64,000 nucleotides of DNA from Streptomyces cyanogenus (GTDB lineage: Bacteria; Actinomycetota; Actinomycetes; Streptomycetales; Streptomycetaceae): positions 7,912,001-7,976,000 of the forward strand of contig NZ_CP071839.1 in NCBI RefSeq assembly GCF_017526105.1, written 5' to 3'. The translations under genes were made by a program, and so were the position numbers. This document shows positions 57,229 to 64,000 of the stretch, piece by piece (the first letter of the stretch is position 1; the number at the start of each line of letters is the position of its first letter). The notes below the pieces were generated by a model. That model made no database searches, was not told where the DNA came from, and saw only the letters and a list, made by a program, of their open reading frames with translations.

Positions 57229-58854
57229 TCACCCCGCGGCGTACACGCACTCGCCCCCGACATAGGTGAGCGCCACGGCCGTCTCCGCGATCGCCTCCGG
57301 CGGCCCGGCGAACGGATCGCGGTCCAGCACCACCAGGTCGGCCAGCGCACCGACGGCCACCCGGCCGGTGTCGTCGAGGTGGTTCACGTACGCCGAGCCG
57401 GCCGTGTACGCCGTCAACGCGTCGGCGAGGCCGAGCCGTTCGCCCGGCAGGAACACCGGCCCAGTGCCGCCCGGCTCGACCCGGTTGACCGCGACATGGA
57501 TGCCCTGGAGCGGATCGGGGCTGCTCACCGGCCAGTCGCTGCCCGCCGCGAGCCGCGCCCCGGAGCGCAGCAGCGCCCCGAACGGATACTGCAGGGCGGC
57601 CCGTTCGGGTCCGAGGAACGGGATCGTCAGCTCGTCCATCTGCGGCTCGTGCGCGGCCCACAGCGGCTGGATGTTCGCGGTGGCGCCGAGCCGGGCGAAG
57701 CGCGGCACGTCGTCCGGGTGCACGACCTGGAGATGCGCGAGATGCGGCCGGGTGTCGTTCGGCCCGTTCGTGGCGCGGGCCGCCTCCACCGCGTCCAGCG
57801 CATCGCGTACGGCCCGGTCGCCCAGGGCGTGGAAGTGGCACTGGAAGCCGAGCGCGTCCAGCTCGGTGACGAAGTCCGGAAGTCGCTCCGGGTCGATGAA
57901 GCTCTTGCCGAGGTTGGCGGTCGGGCATCCGCACCGGTCCAGATACGGGTCGAGCAGCGCGGCCGTCCCGTTCTCGGCGACGCCGTCCAGCATCAGCTTC
58001 ACCGTGCCCGCCCGGAACCGTCCCCGGCTCGACGCGGCACGCTTCTCGATGAGTTCGGGGATCTGCTCGGCACCCCGCTCCCGGTCCCACCACAGCGCCC
58101 CCACGACCCGGGCGGTCAGCGAACCGTCCTGCGCGGCGGCGAGATACGCCTGGGCCGGGTCGTCCATGCCGAGGAAGTCGCCGACGAGCGCGTCCTGCCA
58201 GGCCGTGATGCCGAGCGCGTGCAGATGCCGCTGGGCGTGCAGCAGCGCGGCCAGCCGGTCGGCGGGGGTGGCGGGCGGGGTCAGCCGGCCGACCAGCTGC
58301 ATCGCACCCTCCTGGAGGGTTCCGCCGGGCTCCCCGGAGGCGTGCCGCTCGATCCGCCCGTCGGCCGGGTCCGGCGTGTCCCGGCCGACACCGGCCAGCT
58401 CCAGCGCCCGGCTGTTCACCCAGGCGCCGTGGTGGTCGCGGTTGGGCAGGTACACCGGCCGGTCCGGGACGACCGCGTCCAGCAGCTCCTTCGTCGGCGT
58501 ACCGCCGGCGAACGCCTCCATCGACCAGCCGCCGCCCAGGATCCACTCCCGCTCCGGGTGGGCGTCCGCGTAGGCGCGCACGGCGGCCACGGTCTCCTCG
58601 GCCGTCGTCGCCCCCGTCAGATCGCACCGGGACAGTTCGAGCCCGGCCGGCACCGGATGGACGTGCGCGTCCTGGAACCCGGGCAGCAACAGCCGCCCCG
58701 CCAGGTCCACCACCTCCGTGCCGGGCCCGGCGAGCGCGCGTACCTCCGCGTGCCCGACGGCGGTGATCCGGTCGCCGGTGACGGCCACGGCGGTGGCGGT
58801 ACGGCCCTCGGGGGTGAGGACGGGGCCGCCGATGAAGAGCAGGTCAGCGTGCAT
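57229..58854 (-). CDS. YtcJ/Amidohydrolase_3-type metal-dependent hydrolase
   Basis: 541 residues. The amidohydrolase marks are FQDAHVHPVPAGLE, the carboxylate-bearing GTVKLMLDGVAENGTA, CHFHALGDRAVRDALD, HLQVVHPDD and LAAGSDWPVSSPDPLQGI. Members hydrolyse C-N bonds; the true substrate is unknown. ATG 58854 has GGAAAGG upstream; an in-frame extension to 59616 has low-complexity sequence and is rejected. It is divergent from the PPOX gene. Confidence 0.92.
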   Translation of the reverse strand: MHADLLFIGGPVLTPEGRTATAVAVTGDRITAVGHAEVRALAGPGTEVVDLAGRLLLPGFQDAHVHPVPAGLELSRCDLTGATTAEETVAAVRAYADAHPEREWILGGGWSMEAFAGGTPTKELLDAVVPDRPVYLPNRDHHGAWVNSRALELAGVGRDTPDPADGRIERHASGEPGGTLQEGAMQLVGRLTPPATPADRLAALLHAQRHLHALGITAWQDALVGDFLGMDDPAQAYLAAAQDGSLTARVVGALWWDRERGAEQIPELIEKRAASSRGRFRAGTVKLMLDGVAENGTAALLDPYLDRCGCPTANLGKSFIDPERLPDFVTELDALGFQCHFHALGDRAVRDALDAVEAARATNGPNDTRPHLAHLQVVHPDDVPRFARLGATANIQPLWAAHEPQMDELTIPFLGPERAALQYPFGALLRSGARLAAGSDWPVSSPDPLQGIHVAVNRVEPGGTGPVFLPGERLGLADALTAYTAGSAYVNHLDDTGRVAVGALADLVVLDRDPFAGPPEAIAETAVALTYVGGECVYAAG

Positions 58855-59092
58855 GGTGCCTTTCCAGGTGGGTCGGTCGGAGCGGGAGAGCGGTCTTCCC
58901 GGATGCACATCGTCCCGGTCCGGGCCGCGAAGAGCATCCCCGGCGGGAGGTCGGAGGTACGGCGGGCCGCCGACGGCCGGCCGCCCGCTGTCGCGCACCG
59001 CCGCCCCGGACACGCCCCGGGCAACTCCGTGCGCGGACCGGGGATCCGCGGTCACACTGATCGTCACGATCATCCAGAGGAGGCCGTACGTC

Positions 59093-59557
59093 ATGACCCC
59101 GCCCCCCGCCCGCAGTGCCGAGCAGCGCAAGAAGGACACCCTCCACCGGCTGGAGAGCGACGTAGACGCGTGGGTGGCCACCGCCGGTCCCGACGGCGCC
59201 GCCCCGTATCTCGTGCCGCTGTCGTACGTGTGGGACGGCACCTCGCTGCTGTTCGCCACGCCGGCCGAGAGCCCCACCGGCCGCAATCTCGTGGCCACCG
59301 GCCGGGCCCGTCTCGGCATCGGCCCCACGCGGGACGTCGTCCTGGTCGAGGGCATCGCGCAGGCGGTGACGCCCGAGGACCTGCCCGAGGAGGACGCCGA
59401 GATCTTCGCCGGGAAGACCGGCTTCGACCCGCGCCAACTGGCCACCCGGTACCTGTACTTCAGGGTCCTCCCGCAGCGGGTCCAGGCCTGGCGCGAGGCG
59501 AACGAGCTGCGCGGGCGGGAGTTGATGCGCGACGGCGAGTGGCTGCCCGCCGACTGA
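59093..59557 (+). CDS. PPOX-class flavin/F420-binding protein
   Basis: 154 residues, split-barrel fold. AWVATAGPDGAAPYLVPLSY followed by VWDGTSLLFATPAESPTGRN is the pyridoxamine-5'-phosphate-oxidase-like signature seen in F420- or FMN-dependent actinobacterial proteins. ATG 59093 has AGAGGAGGCCG upstream; the longer frame starting at 58718 is not supported. Function may be a reductase of an unknown substrate. The truncated VOC gene follows after about 50 bases. Confidence 0.87.
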   Translation: MTPPPARSAEQRKKDTLHRLESDVDAWVATAGPDGAAPYLVPLSYVWDGTSLLFATPAESPTGRNLVATGRARLGIGPTRDVVLVEGIAQAVTPEDLPEEDAEIFAGKTGFDPRQLATRYLYFRVLPQRVQAWREANELRGRELMRDGEWLPAD

Positions 59558-59609
59558 ATCCGGGGGCCCGGGATATCCGCAGGGAAGAGGACGCATCCCG
59601 GGAGGATCC

Positions 59610-59936
59610 ATGGCACTGGTCAAAGCGGGCGTGGTCGTACTGGACTGCGCGGAACCGGAGAAACTCGCCGAGTTCTACCGCGAGTTGCTGGACGGCGAGC
59701 GGACGGCGGCATCCGCCAACCTGGTGGAGGTCCGGGGCGCCGACGGCGTCCGGCTGGCCTTCCGGCGCGACGTCAACGCGACCCCGCCCAGCTGGCCGCG
59801 CCCCGAGAACTCGCTCCAGGCCCACCTCGACTTCCTCGTCGAGGACCTGGACGAGGCCGAACGCCGGATCGTCGACCTCGGCGGCCGCCCCATCGAAACC
59901 AGGGACGTGGCGGGCCCCTACGAGGAGCGCGGCTAG
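59610..59936 (+). CDS. VOC/glyoxalase-family protein, truncated by a nonsense codon
   Basis: 108 residues. The fold begins VVLDCAEPEKLAEFYRELLDG with VOC strands, and the second repeat HLDFLVEDLDEAERRIVDLGG follows. It ends in GPYEERG at TAG 59934-59936. In the same frame after the stop, ADPAGHSFTLRLVPP continues to TGA 60000-60002, and DPAGHSFTL is the standard VOC C-terminal motif, so a Tyr codon (TAC) very likely became TAG. Without the last strand and its metal ligand region, the protein is probably inactive. Confidence 0.75.
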   Translation: MALVKAGVVVLDCAEPEKLAEFYRELLDGERTAASANLVEVRGADGVRLAFRRDVNATPPSWPRPENSLQAHLDFLVEDLDEAERRIVDLGGRPIETRDVAGPYEERG

Positions 59937-60132
59937 GCCGACCCCGCCGGCCACTCCTTCACCCTCCGCCTCGTACCCCCGACGGCCCCCAAACAGGGCT
60001 GACGCCGGACGCGGAGGCGTACGGCGCGAACGGGGGCGCGGTGCCGCCGAGCCGGCTCGGCGGCACCGAGAGCGGGCCGGCCGCCGGCACCGGGCACGTG
60101 CGCGCGTACGGCGGGCTGCCGGCGGTGCCGGC

Positions 60133-60166
60133 ACGGGCCCGCCTCGCGGTGGCGAGGCGGGCCCGT
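60133..60166. terminator. Strong bidirectional stem-loop terminator
   Basis: A perfect 15-bp stem (60133-60147 with 60152-60166) closes a four-base loop. It lies between the plus-strand VOC gene and the convergent DUF4235 gene and can serve both. The rest of 60003-60247 shows no gene. Confidence 0.8.
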
Positions 60167-60247
60167 CCGGCGGTGTTCAGGTGAGGTCGGCCGGTGGTAC
60201 CGGGGCCGGGACGGCCGGTGGGGCCGGGGGGGGGAGGCTGGGCGGGG

Positions 60248-60550
60248 TCAGTCGCGGCCGCCCTTGTCGGTTGCCGGCCAGACGCCTGTCGAACGGGCGA
60301 TGGCCTTCGCGCCGGTGCGGTCCACGGCGCTGCGTACGACCGCGAAGATCGCGCCCTGGACCGCCGCGGCCAGCAGGACCTCACCCCAGCTGCGGTCCGG
60401 GTCCAGGGCGTCGGGCGCGTCCTCCTCGTGCCGGATCGCCATCCACGCCTTGCGGAAGGCCATACCGGCCAGCGCGCCACCCGCCCAGCTGAGCACGAAT
60501 CCGATCGGCTGGTAGGCGAGAGGTAGTTTCTTCTTCTTGTTCTTGGCCAT
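60248..60550 (-). CDS. DUF4235 membrane protein
   Basis: 100 residues. A Lys-rich start MAKNKKKKLP is followed by two helices (YQPIGFVLSWAGGALAGMAF and LLAAAVQGAIFAVVRSAVD), with an acidic charged loop between. DUF4235 is a small family of unknown role, frequent in actinobacteria. Start ATG 60550. The convergent upstream region ends in the strong hairpin at 60133. Confidence 0.85.
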   Translation of the reverse strand: MAKNKKKKLPLAYQPIGFVLSWAGGALAGMAFRKAWMAIRHEEDAPDALDPDRSWGEVLLAAAVQGAIFAVVRSAVDRTGAKAIARSTGVWPATDKGGRD

Positions 60551-60578
60551 GTGTGTCTACTTCCTCGTCAGCCGCCCC

Positions 60579-61595
60579 TCATGCGGGCCGTCCTTGCGGG
60601 GCCACCCGTTCGCCCGGGGGCACCGGCCCCGGCGGCGTTCCGTCCCCGAACGGCCGGCCGCCCAGTTCCTCCCGGCCGTGGGGGCTCAGCCAGCCGGCGA
60701 GGTCCGGGCCGAGCGGCACGATGCCGGTGGGGTTGATCCCGGAGTGCACCTGGTAGTAGTGCCGCTTGATGTGGTCGAAGTCGACCGTGTCGCCGAAGCC
60801 CGGCGTCTGGAACAGATCCCGGGCGTACGCCCAGAGCACCGGATGCTCCGCCAGCTTCCAGCGGTTGCACTTGAAGTGGCCGTGGTAGACCGCGTCGAAC
60901 CGCACCAGCGTGGTGAACAGCCGGATGTCCGCTTCCGTGAGCGTGTCACCGGCCAGATACCGCTGTCCCGACAGCCGCTCGCCGAGCAGTTCCAGCCGCC
61001 GGAACACGGCCGCGCACGCCTCCTCGTACTCGCTCTGGTGCGTGGCGAACCCGGCCCGGTACACCCCGTTGTTCACGTCCTCGTAGACCTCGGCCATCAC
61101 CCGGTCGATCTCCTCGCGCCGCCTCGCCGGGTACAGGTCCGGCGCGCCGGCGCGGTGCAGGGCCGTCCACTCGGTGGCCAGGTCCAGGGTGATCCGCTGG
61201 TAGTCGTTGGTGACCAGTCGCCCGCTGGGCACGTCCACGATCGCGGGCACGCTCACCCCGCCCGGACAGCCGGTCTCCCTCCTGTCGTAGGCCTCGCTCA
61301 GGAACCGGATGCCGAGCACCGGGTCCCGGCCGCCGGGATCCAGGGTGAACCGCCAACTGCGGTCGTCCTGGATCGGGTCGGCCACCGCCATCGGGAGCGC
61401 CTCCTCCAGCCCCAGCAGCCGGCGTGAGATCACCGCCCGGCTCGCCCACGGGCAGGCACGGGAGACCACCAGCCGGTATCGGCCCGCTTCCACCGGCCAG
61501 CCGTCCCGGCCGTCGGCGGTGATCCGGTCCGTGAAGTGGCTCCTGGACCGGCTGAAGCTCCGGTGTCCGTAGGCGCGGTTGCCGTCGCCGCCCAT
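60579..61595 (-). CDS. Glutathionyl-hydroquinone reductase-like (xi-class) GST-fold protein
   Basis: 338 residues. The active-site SRACPWASRA has the Cys-Pro-Trp of ECM4/xi-class GSTs, with downstream VPAIVDVPSGRLVTNDYQRI and helical LAGDTLTEADIRLFTTLVRF. Such enzymes reduce glutathionyl-hydroquinones. Actinobacteria lack glutathione and make mycothiol, so the natural thiol is probably different; this is inference. ATG 61595 has GGAGGAG upstream, and the longer frame is rejected. It overlaps no gene; the CDF gene is divergent. Confidence 0.9.
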   Translation of the reverse strand: MGGDGNRAYGHRSFSRSRSHFTDRITADGRDGWPVEAGRYRLVVSRACPWASRAVISRRLLGLEEALPMAVADPIQDDRSWRFTLDPGGRDPVLGIRFLSEAYDRRETGCPGGVSVPAIVDVPSGRLVTNDYQRITLDLATEWTALHRAGAPDLYPARRREEIDRVMAEVYEDVNNGVYRAGFATHQSEYEEACAAVFRRLELLGERLSGQRYLAGDTLTEADIRLFTTLVRFDAVYHGHFKCNRWKLAEHPVLWAYARDLFQTPGFGDTVDFDHIKRHYYQVHSGINPTGIVPLGPDLAGWLSPHGREELGGRPFGDGTPPGPVPPGERVAPQGRPA

Positions 61596-61721
61596 GTCTC
61601 CTCCTCGCCGCCCGGGTCCGCCCGGGTCCGCCCGGGCCGTCCGGGTCTCCTCGTCCCCGCGTTCCCCGTTCGGCGCGTCCCGCACGGTGTGAGCCGTCCG
61701 GTCGGGGGCAGTCGCCGAAGG

Positions 61722-62852
61722 GTGAGTGGGACATCCTCGGAACGTGAGACGGCCGCACGGACGGCCGAGGACAACGCACCGGGGCCGGCGCACGCCCCGG
61801 ACCCCGGAACGGCACCGGCGCACGCCCCGGACAGCGACAGGCGACCGGCACGCGCCCCCGCGGGCGGCGATGCCGACGGCGCGCCCCGCGGCCCGGCCGG
61901 GTCCGGGACCGACCGGCACACCAGGGTCACCGTCCTGGTGGCCCTCGCGGCCAACCTGGTGATCGCCGTCGCCAAGGCGGCCGGCGGCGTCCTCGCGGGC
62001 TCACCCGCCCTGCTGTCGGAGGCCGCGCACTCGGTCGCGGACAGCCTCAACGAGGTCTTCCTGCTGGCCGCACTGCGCCGCAGCCGCCGCCCCGCCGACA
62101 GCCGGCACCCCTTCGGCTACGGCAAGGAACGCTTCTTCTGGTCGCTCCTGGCCGCCGTCGGCATCTTCGTCATGGGCGGCTGCTTCTCCTTCTTCCAGGG
62201 CGTCGAGGCCCTTCGCAGCGGCGCCGAGGAGACGTTCAGCGGCTATGTCGCGGGCCTGATCGTGCTGGGCGTGGCGCTGCTCGCCGAGGGCGTGTCGCTG
62301 CTGCGGGCCCTGCACCAGGTGCGCCGGCAGGGCGGCGGCCTCGGCGCGCTGCACGACCCGGCGCTGCGCACGGTGGTCGCCGAGGACGGCACGGCGGTGC
62401 TCGGCGTGACCCTCGCCCTGGTCGGGATGGTCCTGCACATGGTGACCGGGCAGGTCGTCTGGGAGGCGTCCGCCTCGCTGGCGATCGGCGCGCTGCTGGT
62501 CTACGTCGCCTACCGGCTCGGACGCGACGCCCGCGCCCAGCTGATCGGGGAGGCCGCGGATCCGGAGCTGAGCGGCAGGATCCGGGCACAGCTGCGGGCG
62601 CAGCCGGAGATCGACAGCGTGGAGGCGCTGTTCACCATGAAGACGGGCCTCGACTCCGTGCTGGTCGCCGCCCGCGTCGACCTGGTGCCGGGCCTGGACA
62701 GCGAACGCGTCGAGGAAGTCGCCGTACGCATCAAGCGGTCCCTCGCCCGGACGTTCCCGGACGCCGGCCAGATCTTCCTCGATGTCACCGACCGGCCGGC
62801 GGGCGAGGCACGGGAAAGCCCCGCCGCGACGGGGGAACGCGGCGGGGCCTGA
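61722..62852 (+). CDS. Cation diffusion facilitator family transporter
   Basis: 376 residues from GTG 61722 (GTG 61689 also possible; the start is weakly set). A long low-complexity cytoplasmic leader of about 60 residues, then about six helices. The first metal site is LLSEAAHSVADSLNE with His and Asp; the second site reads TVVAEDGTAVLG, where the usual His is replaced, as in a CDF subgroup. A C-terminal domain of about 90 residues follows. Exports divalent metal ions such as zinc, manganese or iron. Confidence 0.87.
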   Translation: MSGTSSERETAARTAEDNAPGPAHAPDPGTAPAHAPDSDRRPARAPAGGDADGAPRGPAGSGTDRHTRVTVLVALAANLVIAVAKAAGGVLAGSPALLSEAAHSVADSLNEVFLLAALRRSRRPADSRHPFGYGKERFFWSLLAAVGIFVMGGCFSFFQGVEALRSGAEETFSGYVAGLIVLGVALLAEGVSLLRALHQVRRQGGGLGALHDPALRTVVAEDGTAVLGVTLALVGMVLHMVTGQVVWEASASLAIGALLVYVAYRLGRDARAQLIGEAADPELSGRIRAQLRAQPEIDSVEALFTMKTGLDSVLVAARVDLVPGLDSERVEEVAVRIKRSLARTFPDAGQIFLDVTDRPAGEARESPAATGERGGA

Positions 62853-62931
62853 CGCACCAGTGCCCGCCCGCGGGCCGGTTCACACGTCCCCGAAACAGAT
62901 TTTTCTGAAATGGAGCCGTGTCCGGCCTGAA

Positions 62932-63381
62932 TCAGCTCTCGTCGAGCGGCTCCAGCACGAAGACCGGGATCTCCCGGGAGGTCTTCTTCTGGTAGTCGGC
63001 GTACGGCGGGTACGCGGCCACCGCCCGCTCCCACCACGCGGCCTTCTCCGCCCCGGTGACCTCCCGGGCCCGCATGTCCCGCTTCACCGGGCCGTCCTGC
63101 AGCTCGACGTGCGGGTCGGACTTCACGTTGAAGTACCAGACGGGATGCTTGGGCGCGCCGCCGAGGGAGGCGACCGCCGCGTACCGGCCCTCGTGCTCCA
63201 CCCGCATCAGCGGCGTCTTGCGGATCTTCCCGCTCTTCGCGCCCCGGGTGGTCAGCACGATCACCGGCAGCCCGGTGTCGAGCAGCGTCGTCCCCTTCGT
63301 CCCGCCGGAGCTCTCGTACAGCTCGACCTGCTCGCGCACCCACTGCGTCGGGCTGGGCTCGTACTCGCCCTCAAGAGGCAT
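62932..63381 (-). CDS. DDN-like F420-dependent oxidoreductase (nitroreductase family)
   Basis: 149 residues. Split-barrel with TTRGAKSGKIRKTPLMRVEH and KHPVWYFNVKSDPHVELQ, the signature of the Mycobacterium Ddn / Rv3547-type proteins that use F420H2. Its natural substrate is probably a quinone; activation of nitro prodrugs is a property of one homologue, not to be assumed. ATG 63381 has AAGGAAG upstream. Confidence 0.9.
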   Translation of the reverse strand: MPLEGEYEPSPTQWVREQVELYESSGGTKGTTLLDTGLPVIVLTTRGAKSGKIRKTPLMRVEHEGRYAAVASLGGAPKHPVWYFNVKSDPHVELQDGPVKRDMRAREVTGAEKAAWWERAVAAYPPYADYQKKTSREIPVFVLEPLDES

Positions 63382-63595
63382 GGGTTCCGCTTCCTTTCGT
63401 CGGTCCACGGTCTGTCTGCCACCGGCGTCAACACCGATGGCCGCCGCACACATCCCTACCGCGCGCGGCGTGCGCCGACGCGGCGATCACCTCAGGGACC
63501 GTCGCACCGCTCCGGCCACGCATCGGCCGCCCTGACCCATGGCCGGCTGCGGGCTGCGGGACGGTGGCCGGTTCCCGCCCCCGGACCCCGGGTGC

Positions 63596-63664
63596 TTCGG
63601 CCAGATGACGGAGGTCACCGAAGTGGCCGAACTTGACGTCGACCCATAGATGCCTGGGGCATCT
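63596..63664 (+). promoter_or_regulatory. Dyad-rich promoter region before the right-edge P450
   Basis: Two inverted repeats flank TTGACG at 63633: TTCGGCCA/TGGCCGAA (63596-63603 and 63624-63631, 20-base spacer) and AGATGCCTGGGGCATCT (63648-63664). No -10 at normal spacing is evident. The rest of the 328-bp gap 63382-63709 shows no gene. Operator function is inferred. Confidence 0.45.
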
Positions 63665-63709
63665 AATGAAGATCGGCACGACGCACTTCTTCGTCTGCGA
63701 GGTCTTTCC

Positions 63710-64000
63710 ATGACGGAACTGACGGACATCAGCGGCCCGGCTGCCCAGGCCGAACCCGTCGCCTTCCCCCAGGACCGCACCTGCCCCTACCACCCGCCCA
63801 CCGGATACGCCCCCCTGCGCGACGGGCGACCCCTGTCCCGCGTCACCCTCTACGACGGCCGTGAGGTCTGGCTGGTCACCGCGCACGCCACCGCCCGCGC
63901 CCTGCTCGCCGACCCCCGCCTGTCCACCGAGCGGCACCGCCCCGGCTTCCCCGTGCCCACGCCCCGGTTCGAGGCCGGCCGCAACCGCAGGGTGGCCCTG
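63710..64000 (+). CDS. Cytochrome P450, N-terminal part (CYP105-like; cut by window edge)
   Basis: The first 97 residues only. FPQDRTCPYHPPTGYAPLRD and SRVTLYDGREVWLVTAHATA, then LLADPRLSTERHRPGFP, are typical of Streptomyces CYP105 proteins, which carry out xenobiotic and antibiotic oxidations. The haem-binding region lies beyond the window. ATG 63710 is nine bases after a GAGG. The upstream region holds paired dyads. Confidence 0.85.
   Translation, partial: MTELTDISGPAAQAEPVAFPQDRTCPYHPPTGYAPLRDGRPLSRVTLYDGREVWLVTAHATARALLADPRLSTERHRPGFPVPTPRFEAGRNRRVAL

Noticed and set aside
57379..60492. 1037-codon plus-strand open frame
   Set aside because: Antisense to the amidohydrolase gene and out of frame with the PPOX and VOC genes.
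1..64000. tRNA, rRNA or insertion sequences
   Set aside because: No cloverleaf, rRNA core motif or transposase signature was recognised on either strand by eye; a tRNA scan would settle this.

Overview
This window is high-GC actinobacterial DNA and almost certainly a Streptomyces chromosome. Evidence for this: heavy use of GTG starts and GTGA/ATGA stop-start overlaps, -10-like TAGGCT/TAGTCT hexamers just upstream of apparently leaderless genes, a DmdR/IdeR-type iron box, three cytochromes P450, many lone regulators, a fused SecDF paralogue, and F420-type (PPOX, DDN-like) oxidoreductases. No rRNA, tRNA, CRISPR array or intact insertion sequence was found. The layout is typical of an accessory-rich chromosome arm: short operons with mixed functions, several divergent regulator/target pairs with visible operators, and a patch of gene decay.

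Layout. 1-4.2 kb: a surface-sugar block (DUF2064 protein, family-2 glycosyltransferase, OmpR-type two-component system, NAD-dependent sugar epimerase); a 34-bp tandem array lies between the convergent kinase and epimerase genes. 4.4-6.6 kb: APH-type kinase and a lone CYP158-like P450. 7-14.3 kb: fused SecDF, a small exported protein, a NarL-type two-component system and, divergently, two TraR/DksA zinc-finger proteins, an Rv1733c-like membrane protein and a metallo-beta-lactamase-fold protein; this resembles a dormancy or stress module. 14.5-17 kb: DJ-1/PfpI protein with divergent LysR regulator, then a cupin. 17.1-20.4 kb: PLP deaminase/desulfhydrase, VWA protein and MoxR ATPase. 20.6-24.1 kb: compatible-solute ABC transporter, with its ATPase gene convergent to the permease and binding-protein genes. 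24.2-28.1 kb: lutABC lactate oxidation genes next to a deletion scar that joins the back halves of a rhamnulokinase gene and a LacI regulator gene. 28.2-30.3 kb: S33 peptidase-like hydrolase and PIG-L deacetylase.

30.3-31.1 kb: decayed MerR gene joined to a decayed family-1 glycosyltransferase gene. 31.1-35 kb: Cys-rich/pentapeptide-repeat protein, CYP102-type P450 with divergent TetR regulator, and an iron-box-controlled DUF2470 protein. 35-41 kb: Tat-exported lactonase-fold protein, an unrecognised protein, FUSC membrane protein, FBP-domain protein, and a ROK regulator with a visible operator. 41.2-46.9 kb: epimerase-like protein, HAD phosphatase, PHP/PolX-like protein, SDR and topoisomerase IB. 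47-53 kb: secreted GH16/ricin-B glucanase, VanZ-like protein, and a compact Mrp-like cation/proton antiporter operon. 53-64 kb: DUF4230, STAS, zinc-independent quinone-oxidoreductase-like enzyme divergent from a GlxA-type regulator, lipoprotein, YtcJ-like amidohydrolase, PPOX protein, a VOC protein cut short by a nonsense codon, DUF4235, a glutathionyl-hydroquinone-reductase-like GST, CDF transporter, DDN-like protein, and the start of a CYP105-like P450 at the right edge.

Themes: (1) regulators paired with divergent targets around clear dyads (LysR/PfpI, TetR/P450, GlxA-type/quinone oxidoreductase, ROK self-control); (2) tandem repeats at convergent gene ends that appear to have grown from the 3' end of the flanking gene; (3) recent decay in the rhamnose and MerR/glycosyltransferase loci.
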